DNA of 64,000 nucleotides from Williamsia limnetica (GTDB taxonomy: Bacteria; Actinomycetota; Actinomycetes; Mycobacteriales; Mycobacteriaceae): assembly GCF_003217475.1 (NCBI RefSeq), contig NZ_QJSP01000004.1, positions 248,001 through 312,000 on the forward strand, in the 5' to 3' direction. The notes below the pieces were generated by a model. The model was not told the origin of the DNA and searched no databases. It saw only the letters and a program-made list of their open reading frames with translations. Positions 32,447-41,451 of this stretch are shown here, one piece after another; positions within the stretch are counted from its first letter, which is position 1, and every line of letters begins with the position of its first letter. The position numbers were made by a program, and so were the translations under genes.

Positions 32447-32521
32447 TATCTCCAGGCATAGTTACAACGGTGTTGTTTACAGACCGTCCCGGGCTCCCCC
32501 GGACGGTGTGGGTGATAGTTA

Positions 32522-32537
32522 TGTTTCACGTGAAACG
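32522..32537. promoter_or_regulatory. parS: parS-like site at the rsmG start
   Basis: The 16-base sequence matches the consensus TGTTTCACGTGAAACA at 15 positions; the last base is G. It overlaps the ribosome-binding region of rsmG (start at 32547). ParB bound here could load onto the chromosome and also affect rsmG-parA-parB expression. Confidence 0.88.
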
Positions 32538-32546
32538 GAGGACCGG

Positions 32547-33212
32547 ATGACCGCTGAGTTCGAGGGCGAGGGTGGGGACCAACTCCGATCGGCAGCAGCA
32601 TCGGTGTTTGCAGACCGACTGCCGACTGCTGAGAAGTACTGGGAGGCGCTTGCGAACGCCGGTCTCGAGCGGGGACTGATCGGACCGCGCGAGGTTGACC
32701 GGCTCTGGGGACGGCACATCCTGAACTGTGCTGTGATCGCCGAACTGCTCGAGGACGGGGAGTCGGTGGTCGACATCGGCAGCGGAGCAGGGCTGCCAGG
32801 TATCGCAGTTGCGATTGCGAAGCCGACTGTCCAGATGACCTTGGTCGAACCGCTACTTCGACGCGCCACTTTTCTCGAAGAGGTGGTGAGTGAGCTCGGA
32901 ATCGATGTCCGGGTGATTCGGGGACGTGCAGAAGAGAAATCGGTGGTGAAGATCGCGGGGCGTGCCGACGTTGTCACGTCGCGCGCGGTGGCCCCGCTCG
33001 ATCGTCTGGGCAAGTGTTCCACTCCCCTGCTGCGGCCCGGCGGACGGTTGATTGCGATCAAGGGTTCGTCGGCTGCCGAGGAAATAGCCACCCACCTCGG
33101 GACGCTGGGTCGTATCGGTTTGTCCGGACTTCGGGTTGCACAATGCGGCACGGATGCACTGCCGACGCCGACAACTGTGGTGTTGGCGACGCGGGTTGGT
33201 GGTCGTCGGTGA
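32547..33212 (+). CDS. rsmG: RsmG, 16S rRNA (guanine-N7) methyltransferase
   Basis: About 221 residues. The methyltransferase fold has the SAM-binding motif VVDIGSGAGLPGIAVAI and the family RAVAPLDRLGKCS. It methylates G527 of 16S rRNA; loss gives low-level streptomycin resistance in many bacteria. The ATG at 32547 follows GGAGG; the frame is open further upstream but crosses parS and the terminator. The stop is 45 bases before parA. Gene order rsmG-parA-parB is conserved. Confidence 0.93.
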   Translation: MTAEFEGEGGDQLRSAAASVFADRLPTAEKYWEALANAGLERGLIGPREVDRLWGRHILNCAVIAELLEDGESVVDIGSGAGLPGIAVAIAKPTVQMTLVEPLLRRATFLEEVVSELGIDVRVIRGRAEEKSVVKIAGRADVVTSRAVAPLDRLGKCSTPLLRPGGRLIAIKGSSAAEEIATHLGTLGRIGLSGLRVAQCGTDALPTPTTVVLATRVGGRR

Positions 33213-33256
33213 CAGAGCGCAGAATGTTCAGCAGGCGTAGCCGAAGGAGTGACAGC

Positions 33257-34216
33257 GTGTCCAACGAATCGCATGTTTCACGTGAAACTGTTTCACGTGG
33301 AACCAGCGCGTATGAGGCAAGACCCCAACCACACGACGACACCCCAATTGCCGCGGCGGCCGAACGGGCCAGCCGCGTGTTGACCCCGGGAGGCAGCGGA
33401 GCCCTCCCTCGACCGCGGCACACCCGCATCATCACGATCGCGAACCAGAAGGGTGGCGTGGGTAAGACGACCACCGCGGTGAACATGGCCGCTGCCCTCG
33501 CTGTGCATCAGCTACGTGTTCTGGTCATCGACCTCGATCCACAGGGCAACGCCAGTACTGCCCTCGGCGTCGACCATCGGTCAGGCATCCCCTCGGTCTA
33601 CGAGTTGCTGATCGGTGAGGTCGACTTCGCAGACACGATCGTGCAAAGCGCGAGCAACGAGAACCTCTTCTGCGTTCCGGCAACGCTCGATCTCGCAGGC
33701 GCGGAGATCGAACTGGTCTCGATGGTCGCTCGAGAAAACCGCCTTCGCAATGCTCTGGACAAAGCGACGCTCGAGAAGTACGACTTCGACTTCGTCCTGA
33801 TCGACTGCCCACCGTCTTTGGGACTGCTGACCATCAATGCGATGGTTGCCGCGCGCGAGGTCATGATCCCGATCCAGTGCGAGTACTACGCGTTGGAGGG
33901 TGTCAGTCAGTTGCTGTCGAACATCAACCTCGTCCAGGCGCACCTGAACCCCGAGCTGCACGTGTCGACCGTCGTGCTGACGATGTACGACGGTCGGACC
34001 AAACTAGCCGATCAGGTGGCGGCGAGCGTACGTGAGCACTTCGGCGACCGGGTACTCAACGCCGTCATACCCCGGAGCGTGAAGGTATCGGAGGCGCCTG
34101 GATACGGCACCACGATCATCGAGTACGACCCGGGTTCACGTGGAGCGATGAGTTACCTCGACGCTGGACGAGAACTTGCGTTGCGTTCGGAACGAGAAGA
34201 GGAGGGACGGTCGTGA
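33257..34216 (+). CDS. parA: ParA, chromosome-partitioning ATPase
   Basis: A 319-residue Walker-type ATPase. The deviant Walker A is KGGVGKTT, with [12 protein letters not shown] and [12 protein letters not shown] following. It forms dynamic gradients on DNA or polar proteins that pull ParB-parS complexes apart. The GTG at 33257 has GAAGGAG seven bases upstream; earlier in-frame ATG or GTG codons have no such signal. The first 50 residues are variable, and codons 6-16 overlap two parS-like sites. The stop overlaps the parB start. Confidence 0.94.
   Translation: MSNESHVSRETVSRGTSAYEARPQPHDDTPIAAAAERASRVLTPGGSGALPRPRHTRIITIANQKGGVGKTTTAVNMAAALAVHQLRVLVIDLDPQGNASTALGVDHRSGIPSVYELLIGEVDFADTIVQSASNENLFCVPATLDLAGAEIELVSMVARENRLRNALDKATLEKYDFDFVLIDCPPSLGLLTINAMVAAREVMIPIQCEYYALEGVSQLLSNINLVQAHLNPELHVSTVVLTMYDGRTKLADQVAASVREHFGDRVLNAVIPRSVKVSEAPGYGTTIIEYDPGSRGAMSYLDAGRELALRSEREEEGRS
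33274..33304. promoter_or_regulatory. parS: Two abutting parS-like sites inside the parA coding sequence
   Basis: 33274-33289 matches the 16-base parS consensus at 15 positions, with T as the last base. 33289-33304 matches at 14, with G at position 12 and C at 16. The two share one base. They encode [11 protein letters not shown] in ParA residues 6-16, so the DNA serves both coding and ParB binding. The second site's weaker palindrome may be bound only cooperatively. Confidence 0.85.
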
Positions 34217-35298
34217 GCGATCCGGGAGCGAACAAGGAAAGTGGCGCCGGAAAGCCGCCGGCCAAGGGCGCCGGCGCGCGGCTGACAAAACGACAGGGCG
34301 GCCTTGGCCGTGGGCTCGCCGCACTGATTCCGACGGGTCCCACAGAGGGCCCTCGTATGGGATCTGCGGCCACTGATGTGATGTTCGGGGCAGCCAATCG
34401 ACTGGCGGATACCGAGCAGCAGAGCGCGAATGCGCCGGTGCCCACTCCCCCGACGGTGACCGATCCGCGAGGCGTCGATGAGGTGGGCGCGGTGTATCGG
34501 GAGATCCCCCCGACCCTGATTCAGCCCAATCCGCAACAACCGCGTACCGCCTTTGACGAAGAGGCGCTGGCCGAGCTGGTGCACTCGATCCGCGAGTTCG
34601 GGCTCATGCAGCCGATCGTGGTACGCCGGCTGCCCGAGCCCGACGGCGGTGCCGAATACCAGCTCGTCATGGGCGAGCGCCGGTGGCGCGCCAGCCAGGA
34701 AGCCGGGCTCGAATCGATCCCGGCGATCGTTCGCGAGACCGCCGATGGCGACATGTTGCGCGACGCGCTGCTGGAGAACATCCACCGAGTGCAGTTGAAC
34801 CCCCTGGAGGAAGCAGCGGCGTATCAGCAGTTGCTCGAAGAGTTCGGCGTCACCCACGATGAACTGGCGAGTCGACTCGGCCGTTCGCGGCCGGTGATCA
34901 CCAACATGATCCGGTTGCTCCGTTTGCCGATCCCGGTTCAGCGCCGCGTTGCGGCCGGTGTCCTGTCTGCCGGTCACGCACGCGCATTGCTCTCACTCGA
35001 TGCGGGTGCCGATGCCCAGGAGGCACTGGCCGCCAAGATCATCGCCGAGGGGATGTCCGTCCGGGCGACCGAGGAGGCGGTGACGCTTGCCAACCGCGGT
35101 GACGGCAAGACCACTCCCCCCTCGCCGAAGCGTAAACCGATGCAGATGCCCGGCCTCCAAGACGTCGCGGAGCGGCTCTCGGACAAGCTCGACACTCGGG
35201 TGACGGTGGCCATGGGGAAGCGAAAAGGGAAAATAACTGTCGAATTCGGGTCGGTTGGCGACCTCGAACGGCTTGTCGAGATCATCGCCCAAAAGTGA
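34213..35298 (+). CDS. parB: ParB, parS-binding CTPase
   Basis: A 361-residue protein. The N-terminal region has a basic Gly-rich stretch with [14 protein letters not shown], the ParA-interacting part. The CTPase/ParB box is seen as [12 protein letters not shown]. The DNA-binding helix-turn-helix lies around [18 protein letters not shown]. The C-terminus is a dimerisation domain ending with LVEIIAQK. ParB slides from parS and condenses the origin region. The GTG at 34213 overlaps the parA stop and has GGAGGGA upstream. Confidence 0.96.
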   Translation: MSDPGANKESGAGKPPAKGAGARLTKRQGGLGRGLAALIPTGPTEGPRMGSAATDVMFGAANRLADTEQQSANAPVPTPPTVTDPRGVDEVGAVYREIPPTLIQPNPQQPRTAFDEEALAELVHSIREFGLMQPIVVRRLPEPDGGAEYQLVMGERRWRASQEAGLESIPAIVRETADGDMLRDALLENIHRVQLNPLEEAAAYQQLLEEFGVTHDELASRLGRSRPVITNMIRLLRLPIPVQRRVAAGVLSAGHARALLSLDAGADAQEALAAKIIAEGMSVRATEEAVTLANRGDGKTTPPSPKRKPMQMPGLQDVAERLSDKLDTRVTVAMGKRKGKITVEFGSVGDLERLVEIIAQK

Positions 35299-35554
35299 AA
35301 ACTTCGCCGCGTATTTCCGCGTACGCAGGTATGCGGCTAAAACGTCACAGTGACAAAGGACTGGTGTTCGGGCCTTCGAATGCGTCGAATCCTCTATCCG
35401 GCAACCGATTTCGACTCCGCGACCGCTCACCGCAAGCGGATCTGCGCGATCGCATATGCTGGAGCGTGTTCGCAGCAGTTTTCGGTCGATTCGGGCGCCG
35501 GGAAGATCTCATCGGTGCCGGAACCGGGCGATTTGAAGGAAAGGCGTCGGTGCC
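35299..35554 (+). promoter_or_regulatory. parB to GNAT-like gene intergenic region
   Basis: 256 bases without a supported gene. It contains GCGTACGC and GTCAC-A-GTGAC palindromes (about 35319 and 35343) near the parB stop, and a possible weak stem GCCGCGTA/TATGCGGC (35306-35337). Whether this is a terminator or the promoter region of the next gene is unclear. Confidence 0.3.
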
Positions 35555-36262
35555 GTGTCGGTAACGATAGCGCCACTGACGATGGACGGATTCGAAAATC
35601 TCTCCTCGCACAGTCGACGTTGTGTTTTCTGGGAGATGGATCCGAACCTCATCCCGGACAACCCGGGCGGGGTCGCATTCGAGAGCGAGTTCGACAAAGA
35701 AGCCTGGGTCTCGATGATCCTGCTCGAGTGGGGTACCTGCGGACAGCTCGCCGTGAGTCGGCACACCGGCAAGGTCGTCGGTGCGGCGTTCTACGGCCCA
35801 CCGAGGAGCGTCCCGAGGTCCCTGCTCTTCCCTACCTCACCGGTGTCGGCAGATGCGGTCATCTTGAATTCGCTCTGGGTCGACCCCGGCCATGACGAAG
35901 CAGCCGCCGCACTGACTCAAGCGGTGATCGTTGATCTCACCCGGCGTGGGGTTCGCGCCATCGAGGCGTTCGGTATCGTCCGGTCGGCGCACACCGGTCC
36001 GAACGAGGATCCGGAGAACGACGCGATCTGCCCGCGGTGCATGATCGACGCGCACTTCCTGAAGGGCGAAGGCTTCGACGTCGTGTCCGCTCACCACCGC
36101 TACCCGAGATTGCGGCTCGCACTCGACAACGACCTCGGTTGGAAGGCGGGCGTCGAGAGTGCGCTGGAAAAGCTGGTGGTGATGGCGGCCATCGATGTGG
36201 CCGGCCGAGAGCGGACCGCAGTGCCGGTCGGCTCAGCGCGCCACTTGCTCCGAGGCGAGTAG
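35555..36262 (+). CDS. GNAT-like acetyltransferase fold protein (Rv3916c-like)
   Basis: A 235-residue protein at the position of Rv3916c, between parB and cwlM. The central part (about 55-190) resembles a GNAT N-acetyltransferase, with a strand-helix pattern ILNSLWVDPGHDEAAAALTQA. A Cys pair in CPRCMIDAHFL is notable. Neither substrate nor function is known. It begins with GTG at 35555. Its end overlaps the 3' end of cwlM on the other strand by 30 bases. Confidence 0.72.
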   Translation: MSVTIAPLTMDGFENLSSHSRRCVFWEMDPNLIPDNPGGVAFESEFDKEAWVSMILLEWGTCGQLAVSRHTGKVVGAAFYGPPRSVPRSLLFPTSPVSADAVILNSLWVDPGHDEAAAALTQAVIVDLTRRGVRAIEAFGIVRSAHTGPNEDPENDAICPRCMIDAHFLKGEGFDVVSAHHRYPRLRLALDNDLGWKAGVESALEKLVVMAAIDVAGRERTAVPVGSARHLLRGE

Positions 36263-37411
36263 TTCGGCGAAGGTGTACGTGCCGGTGGGCTGATCGTCGC
36301 GACCCAGAAGGTACAGCCGCTTGACGGCCACCAGGATCGCTTCGGCGATCGTGTCACGTACCGCTGGATCACTGAGTTGGGTCGCATCATGAAGATTGCT
36401 GATGTAGCCGATGTCGAGCTGTACGGCCGGCATCTGACTGCGCCGCAGGATCTCCCACGTGCGCTCGTGCGAGCGGCAGTCACGCAGATCCGTCCTGGCA
36501 ACGATCTCGCGCTGGATGAAGCCTGACAGCGAGCGTCCGATGGTCGACGACGAGCCGTGGGTGGTCCCGTAATGGAAACTCGCCACGCCGCTCGCGCGAC
36601 TGTTGGGGTAATGCGCACACCGCAGGGCGATCAGCAGATCAGCGCCGATGGCGTTGGCGGTACCGGCACGCTCTTCGTCGGTGGGGTTCTCGTCTTCGCG
36701 CCGGGATACGAAGGTCTCCATACCGGCGGCCGTCATGCGACCCACGAGGCGGTCGCTGAGATCCCACAAGATCTCGGCTTCGATGGCCGACTCTGCGGGA
36801 TCGGCATCGGGATGGTCGCCTCCGGAGCCCGGATCGATGACGATCCGCTTGCCGGACAGCTGCGGTCCGCGACGGCGGACGTGTTCTTCTTCACGAATGG
36901 CGTGGGGCGAACCTCCGGTGACGCGGGTTCCGAGTTGTTTGAGCGATCGCAGAGTCGCCGGGCCGCAGATGCCGTCCGGATTGAGTCCGTAGTCGCCCTG
37001 ATAGTTGCGGAGGGCGTTGTGGGTGTCGACGTCGAAGTGCCCGTCGACAAGACCGGTGTAGAAACCCAGGTTCTGCAGCCGGGACTGCAGTGTTGCCACG
37101 TCGTCGCCGTGCATGGGCGCCGACGTGAGGTAGCACAGCACGCGGGCACCCAGGCGGTAAGAGGATTCGCGAAGCGCGCCGAAGGTGGCCGGGCCGACAA
37201 CACCATCGACGAGCAGGCCGCGCTGCTGCTGGAATGCGCGCACCGCCTGATCTGTCGCGACATCGAACACAGCCTCGGGCAGTGCCCAACCGTTGGGGTC
37301 CACGAGCCGTCCCGTCGGCAGAGGCGCGTCGGTCAAGAAGCCCTGGCCAGCGAGGATGGCACGTATTTCGGCAACAGCCGACCCGTGGTCTCCCAACCGG
37401 AACAACGGCAT
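36233..37411 (-). CDS. cwlM: CwlM, peptidoglycan-synthesis regulator with amidase-like domain
   Basis: A 392-residue cytoplasmic protein with no signal peptide. Two N-terminal peptidoglycan-binding repeats (about 5-75 and 92-160) precede an amidase_3-like domain (185-375). In mycobacteria CwlM phosphorylated by PknB activates MurA and also interacts with MurJ. Amidase_3 enzymes need a zinc His in DPGHGG and a catalytic Glu near the end. Here the first reads DPGSGG, and the second region reads VQLDIGYISN with Asp. The domain is therefore probably inactive, which fits a regulatory role. No activity was tested. Confidence 0.93.
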   Translation of the reverse strand: MPLFRLGDHGSAVAEIRAILAGQGFLTDAPLPTGRLVDPNGWALPEAVFDVATDQAVRAFQQQRGLLVDGVVGPATFGALRESSYRLGARVLCYLTSAPMHGDDVATLQSRLQNLGFYTGLVDGHFDVDTHNALRNYQGDYGLNPDGICGPATLRSLKQLGTRVTGGSPHAIREEEHVRRRGPQLSGKRIVIDPGSGGDHPDADPAESAIEAEILWDLSDRLVGRMTAAGMETFVSRREDENPTDEERAGTANAIGADLLIALRCAHYPNSRASGVASFHYGTTHGSSSTIGRSLSGFIQREIVARTDLRDCRSHERTWEILRRSQMPAVQLDIGYISNLHDATQLSDPAVRDTIAEAILVAVKRLYLLGRDDQPTGTYTFAELLASEQVAR

Positions 37412-37616
37412 CGCTCGGCCTTCCTTCTAGCAATCGGTCACGCGTGGCGAGTGGGCAACCAGGGTGCCTGGTCGGCACCCCCGTTCGCACCCGAACTAGC
37501 TAAGAGTGTCTCAGCAATGGCCCTTGGGAGCCAATACGGCCAGGCACCAGTTTGGTGACCTTTGAGATCAAGATACTGGTGTCTGGCCGCGGTGGTGAAC
37601 GCTGGTGCGGGTGCTC

Positions 37617-37949
37617 CTACTTGCCGAGAACCCCGTCGAGTTCGCGCAGCAGCGCCGCTTTGCCCTTGGCGCCGACGATCGTCTTGGTGGGTTTGCCATC
37701 TTCGAACAGGATCATGGTCGGGATCGACATGATCTGGAAATCCCTTGCAACGTTGGGGTTCTGGTCCACGTCGAGTTTCGCGACGGTGAGCTTTTCAGAG
37801 TTCTCACCCGCGATCTCCTCGAGGACCGGCGCTACCATCTTGCAGGGTCCGCACCAGGTTGCCCAGAAGTCGACCAGGACCGGTTTGCCGGATCCCAGCA
37901 CCTCTTCTTTGAACGTGGCGTCGGTGACGGCGACGGTGTTGTCTCCCAT
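37617..37949 (-). CDS. trxA: Thioredoxin
   Basis: A 110-residue thioredoxin with the active site WCGPC in [12 protein letters not shown], the buried Asp, and the cis-Pro in SIPTMILF. It reduces protein disulfides and is recharged by TrxB, encoded directly upstream on the same strand. The ATG at 37949 follows AAGGAGA; an earlier ATG six codons up lacks this signal. It corresponds to trxC of M. tuberculosis. Confidence 0.96.
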   Translation of the reverse strand: MGDNTVAVTDATFKEEVLGSGKPVLVDFWATWCGPCKMVAPVLEEIAGENSEKLTVAKLDVDQNPNVARDFQIMSIPTMILFEDGKPTKTIVGAKGKAALLRELDGVLGK

Positions 37950-38014
37950 TTTTGTTCTCCTTTTCACACGTGGTCGAGGTCCGTTCGGATGAACGGAAGG
38001 GGGTTGGATCGGGG

Positions 38015-39001
38015 TCAGACCTGCACGCCGGCGGCCTCAGGGACCTCGGCGGGCGCGATATCGGCCTGGTCTGCAAGCCAGCGCTCTGCGTCGATCGCTG
38101 CCGAACATCCGGAACCGGCGGCGGTGATCGCCTGCCGGTAGGTGTGGTCGACCAGGTCACCGGAGGCGAAAACGCCAGGCAGCGAGGTGTAGGTGCTGCG
38201 CCCCTGCACCTTGACGTAGCCCTCGGAGTCGAGATCCACCTGTCCCTTCACCAGGGCGCTTCGTGGATCGTGACCGATCGCCACGAACATGCCGGTCACG
38301 TCGATGGTCGACGTCGCGCCGGTGACGGTGTCCACCAGTTCGAGTCCGGTGACCGACGTCTCGCCGAGGACCCTGCCGATGGTGGCGTTGGTGATGAAGC
38401 GGATCTTGTCGTTGGCGCGGGCGCGCTCGAGCATGATCTTCGAGGCCCGGAACTCTTCCCGGCGGTGGATCACAGTCACGCTGCGGGCGAACTTCGTGAG
38501 GAAGGTGGCCTCCTCCATCGCGGAGTCGCCGCCGCCGATGACGGCGATGTCCTGGTCGCGGAAGAAGAACCCGTCACAGGTCGCACAGGCCGACACGCCG
38601 CGGCCGAGCAGGTCCTGCTCTCCCGGGATGTCGAGGTAACGGGCGGCAGCACCCATCGCGAGGATCACGGACTTGGCGCGGAAGGTCTCACCGCCGGCGT
38701 CGACCTCCTTGATGTCACCGGCGAGCCGGACCGCGTCGACGTCGTCCATCCGCAGGTCGGCGCCGGAGCGAATGGCCTGTTCCCGCATCTCTTCCATCAG
38801 TTCAGGACCCTGGATCCCCTTTTGGAATCCGGGGAAGTTCTCCACCTCGGTGGTGGTCATCAGTGCCCCACCGAATTGGGTGCCCTCGAAGACAACAGGC
38901 GACAGCTCGGCGCGTGCCGCGTACACCGCGGCGGTATATCCGGCCGGTCCCGATCCGACGATGATGACGTCGTGGACGGTGTCGGTTCCTGGTGCGCTCA
39001 T
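38015..39001 (-). CDS. trxB: Thioredoxin-disulfide reductase
   Basis: A 328-residue FAD flavoprotein of the low-molecular-weight type. It has the FAD motif [15 protein letters not shown], the redox pair CATCDG, the NADPH motif [10 protein letters not shown], and the C-terminal FAD segment [15 protein letters not shown]. It reduces TrxA with NADPH in the cytoplasm. A 65-base gap precedes trxA, so the two likely form an operon. A SigH-type promoter match lies about 115 bases upstream, suggesting induction by oxidative or heat stress. Confidence 0.97.
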   Translation of the reverse strand: MSAPGTDTVHDVIIVGSGPAGYTAAVYAARAELSPVVFEGTQFGGALMTTTEVENFPGFQKGIQGPELMEEMREQAIRSGADLRMDDVDAVRLAGDIKEVDAGGETFRAKSVILAMGAAARYLDIPGEQDLLGRGVSACATCDGFFFRDQDIAVIGGGDSAMEEATFLTKFARSVTVIHRREEFRASKIMLERARANDKIRFITNATIGRVLGETSVTGLELVDTVTGATSTIDVTGMFVAIGHDPRSALVKGQVDLDSEGYVKVQGRSTYTSLPGVFASGDLVDHTYRQAITAAGSGCSAAIDAERWLADQADIAPAEVPEAAGVQV

Positions 39002-39114
39002 CAGTGCTCCACTTTCCTATCTGGGTATTCTTACTTGGGCTTTTGTGCCGCGAGCAGATGATCCGGGGTCGGCATCTGGTCTGGTCTTGCTTTGATTCTC
39101 TACCCGCGATGGAT

Positions 39115-39141
39115 AACACCAGCGTAAGGGGATCTGTTCCC
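39115..39141 (-). promoter_or_regulatory. SigH-type promoter match upstream of trxB
   Basis: On the minus strand GGGAACA (39141-39135) is followed after 17 bases by GTT (39117-39115). This matches the mycobacterial SigH pattern GGAAYA-N16-17-GTT. It is about 114 bases before the trxB start. In M. tuberculosis trxB-trxC belongs to the SigH regulon. A SigH-family factor is not encoded in this window. Confidence 0.55.
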
Positions 39142-39207
39142 GCACCACAGTGTGGCGGCAGAACACCGGGCCGAACGCTGTGAAGGCACTCAGCTACGTC
39201 AGGCACC

Positions 39208-40131
39208 ATGGAGTGCATGATTTCGAGGTCCCTGCGCCGGCCGGGCGCTCCGCGCGCAATGCCTGCCACCGGCCCGATGGTGATGTCCCTGGGGTGGTCG
39301 GCGCTGTTGATGGCGCTGATGGCCGGTGTCTACCTGGTCGCCGTGCAGACCCGAGCGGGCCAGGAGCTCGACCAGCGGGCCTTCCTGACCCTGCGGGGAA
39401 CCGGCGCCACCGCGGATGTCCCGCATGTCGTCGGGCTGGGCTCGGTGACGGACGTACGGCTCTGGGTGGTGTCGATCGTGGCCATCGTCGTGCTGGGACT
39501 GTGGGCCGGGCGCCGGCTGAGCATCGCCCCGCTGCTTGCCCTTCCGGTGATCGCGATCTTGGTGACTCAGTTCCTGCGCGACGAGCTGCTCACCCGGCCG
39601 GGGTTCGATGCGTTGTCCTGGGCCACGAACACCTTCCCGAGCGGACACGCGGCAGCAGCGGCGGGTTGTGTTGCAGCGATCGTGCGCGCTGCACCGCGCC
39701 GGATCGCGCCCGTGCTGGCAGTCGCGGGGGTGGGCTGGCTGACCCTTGTGAGCCAGGACCTGATGGTGTGGGGATGGCACCGTCCGAGCGACCTGCTGGG
39801 TTCGATACTGCTCGCGGCAGCGCTGATGCACCTCGTGCCTGCAGCCGCGGGAGGGGTCGGTGGTCGCCGGATGCTCACCGTCGTACTCACAGCAGTGGTG
39901 GCTGCTACCGGGCCTCTCCTATGGGCGGTCGCAACCGATCATCTCGCCGTTGCGCCCGTCGGCCTGGTGGCCGCTGTGGCCATCGCGTCACTGGTCGCCG
40001 ATGGTGGTGCGGCTGATCGTGGCCGGGTTCCCCGTATCGCACGCGGCGCCGACCACGAGCGCGTCAAAACGTCCGATCGTGCCCGTGGCCAGCAGGATCA
40101 CCGTGGACGGCTCACCGCCGGTATCGAGTGA
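39208..40131 (+). CDS. PAP2-superfamily membrane phosphatase
   Basis: Up to 307 residues with about six membrane helices. The phosphatase motifs are FPSGHAAAA and VSQDLMVWGWHRPSDLLGS, with the second histidine HRPSD. PAP2 enzymes remove phosphate from lipid phosphates such as undecaprenyl pyrophosphate or phosphatidate. The substrate is unknown. It is inserted between trxB (divergent) and the anti-sigma gene (convergent). The last 48 codons overlap the anti-sigma gene on the other strand and are charged and poorly conserved in appearance. The start (ATG 39208) has no clear ribosome-binding site. Confidence 0.83.
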   Translation: MECMISRSLRRPGAPRAMPATGPMVMSLGWSALLMALMAGVYLVAVQTRAGQELDQRAFLTLRGTGATADVPHVVGLGSVTDVRLWVVSIVAIVVLGLWAGRRLSIAPLLALPVIAILVTQFLRDELLTRPGFDALSWATNTFPSGHAAAAAGCVAAIVRAAPRRIAPVLAVAGVGWLTLVSQDLMVWGWHRPSDLLGSILLAAALMHLVPAAAGGVGGRRMLTVVLTAVVAATGPLLWAVATDHLAVAPVGLVAAVAIASLVADGGAADRGRVPRIARGADHERVKTSDRARGQQDHRGRLTAGIE

Positions 40132-40710
40132 CCCGACCCCGAGCACAGGTGCGCGGGGCGCGACACCGTTCGCGGCGAGACAACGATCACGGGCCGCGAC
40201 GTCGGGAAAGGCGCTGGTGTCGCTGCGGCCGAGCGCCGCGAGCAGGGCGGGTTCCGTGGGCACCCCGACACTGGTGGGACCCGGTCGGTCGTCCGCGACC
40301 ACCGGCTGTGCCGGATCGCCGGTGAACGCGAACGTCGTGGCCACCGCGATGCCGGCGACGGCCGCGGCCGCCGCCAGGCCGACCACGACACGGGAGTGTC
40401 TGCGCCACAGCGGTATCGGGGTCGTCGTCGACTCCTGGTCGCGCAACGAGCGCAGTGTCGCGTTCACCGTGGCCTGCGCATGCTCCGGAATCGGCTCGGA
40501 CTCCGCGCCTGCGTCGCGGAGCTGATCCGTGGTGGCCTCGAGTGCATTCCAGATCGCCATGGAATCGGGGTCGGCCAGCACGCGAGGCCGTAGCTGCTCC
40601 GCGATGTCGTCGGGATAGACGCCGGCGTGCAGGTCGGCCACGACGTCAACGGAATAAGGAGGTTCGGGCACCTCCGTAGGCGCCCCGCCCCGACTTCCGA
40701 TACCGAACAT
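39988..40710 (-). CDS. Probable anti-SigM membrane protein (Rv3912-like)
   Basis: A 240-residue single-pass protein. An N-terminal cytosolic part of about 105 residues, with VADLHAGVYPDDIAEQLRP near the front, precedes one membrane helix (about 108-130) and an outer domain with Cys residues. In M. tuberculosis Rv3912 follows sigM and encodes its membrane-bound anti-sigma protein. Identification rests on this layout and on the locus. Here a Mug gene lies between it and sigM. The C-terminal 48 codons overlap the PAP2 gene on the opposite strand. Confidence 0.75.
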   Translation of the reverse strand: MFGIGSRGGAPTEVPEPPYSVDVVADLHAGVYPDDIAEQLRPRVLADPDSMAIWNALEATTDQLRDAGAESEPIPEHAQATVNATLRSLRDQESTTTPIPLWRRHSRVVVGLAAAAAVAGIAVATTFAFTGDPAQPVVADDRPGPTSVGVPTEPALLAALGRSDTSAFPDVAARDRCLAANGVAPRAPVLGVGSLDTGGEPSTVILLATGTIGRFDALVVGAACDTGNPATISRTTIGDQ

Positions 40711-40801
40711 CGTCGTCAGCTCCAGTTCCCTCGTCTTTGTGATTCCCAGCTAGGACGTCGTGGTGTCGCACTTGGTTCCCGGTTACCCGGCCCGAGTTCT
40801 C

Positions 40802-41380
40802 TCACACCACTCCTGCGGCGAGCGCCGCCTCACGATAGGCCTGCGCGAGGGTGTCGACGGTGTGGTGCGCATTGAGACCGCTGGGGTTGGGCACCACCCA
40901 GACCTCGGCATCGGAGATCGCCGAGTCGCCGAGGCGTCGATCCTGCCGTCCGGCCGCCGCCTTCTTCTCTCCGAACGCCATCCGGTAGGCGGTGATCCCC
41001 GCGACGGCGACGACCCGCGGCGCCACCCGTTCGACGGTCGCGACGAGTTCGGCGGCGCCCTCTCGGAACTCGTCGGCGGACAATTCGTCGGCCCGCGCAG
41101 TGGCCCGATGGACCATGTTGGTGATTCCCACTCCCCGCTCGATCAGCAGGTCACGGTCTTCCGGTTTCATGCCTGCGGAGGCGTCGATCACGCGGTCGAC
41201 GATCCCGGCTCTGTAGAGAGCCGGATAGAAACGATTGCCCGGCCGCGCGAAGTGTGCACCGGTCGCTGCCGTCCACAGGCCCGGGTTGATACCGACGAAC
41301 AACAGTCGGCAATCGGGACCGATCAGGTCAGCGATCACTGCATCCCGAAACGATTCGAGTTCAGCGCGAGTGAAGCCCAT
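40802..41380 (-). CDS. mug: Mug-type mismatch-specific uracil/thymine DNA glycosylase
   Basis: A 192-residue member of the uracil-DNA glycosylase superfamily, Mug/TDG branch. Motif 1 is LLFVGINPGLW, and the second motif NPSGLNAHHT contains the DNA-intercalating loop. It removes uracil or thymine opposite guanine. The ATG at 41380 is the likely start (MGFTRAELESF); GGAGG is very close to it, which is unusual. The gene sits between sigM and its probable anti-sigma gene, all three on the same strand. This arrangement is not found in M. tuberculosis. Confidence 0.87.
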   Translation of the reverse strand: MGFTRAELESFRDAVIADLIGPDCRLLFVGINPGLWTAATGAHFARPGNRFYPALYRAGIVDRVIDASAGMKPEDRDLLIERGVGITNMVHRATARADELSADEFREGAAELVATVERVAPRVVAVAGITAYRMAFGEKKAAAGRQDRRLGDSAISDAEVWVVPNPSGLNAHHTVDTLAQAYREAALAAGVV

Positions 41381-41451
41381 GCCTCCAGTAGACCCGATGA
41401 TGGGTTGTTTTGGCGAACAAACGGCCAGTTGGCCACCGCCAAGACGACCCA

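Noticed and set aside
33014-33256. An 81-codon N-terminal extension of parA
   Set aside because: It overlaps rsmG in another frame and lacks a ribosome-binding site; the GTG at 33257 has a good one.
35306-35337. A terminator hairpin after parB
   Set aside because: The stem is only eight pairs with a mismatch and a large loop. It is noted in the intergenic entry but not called.
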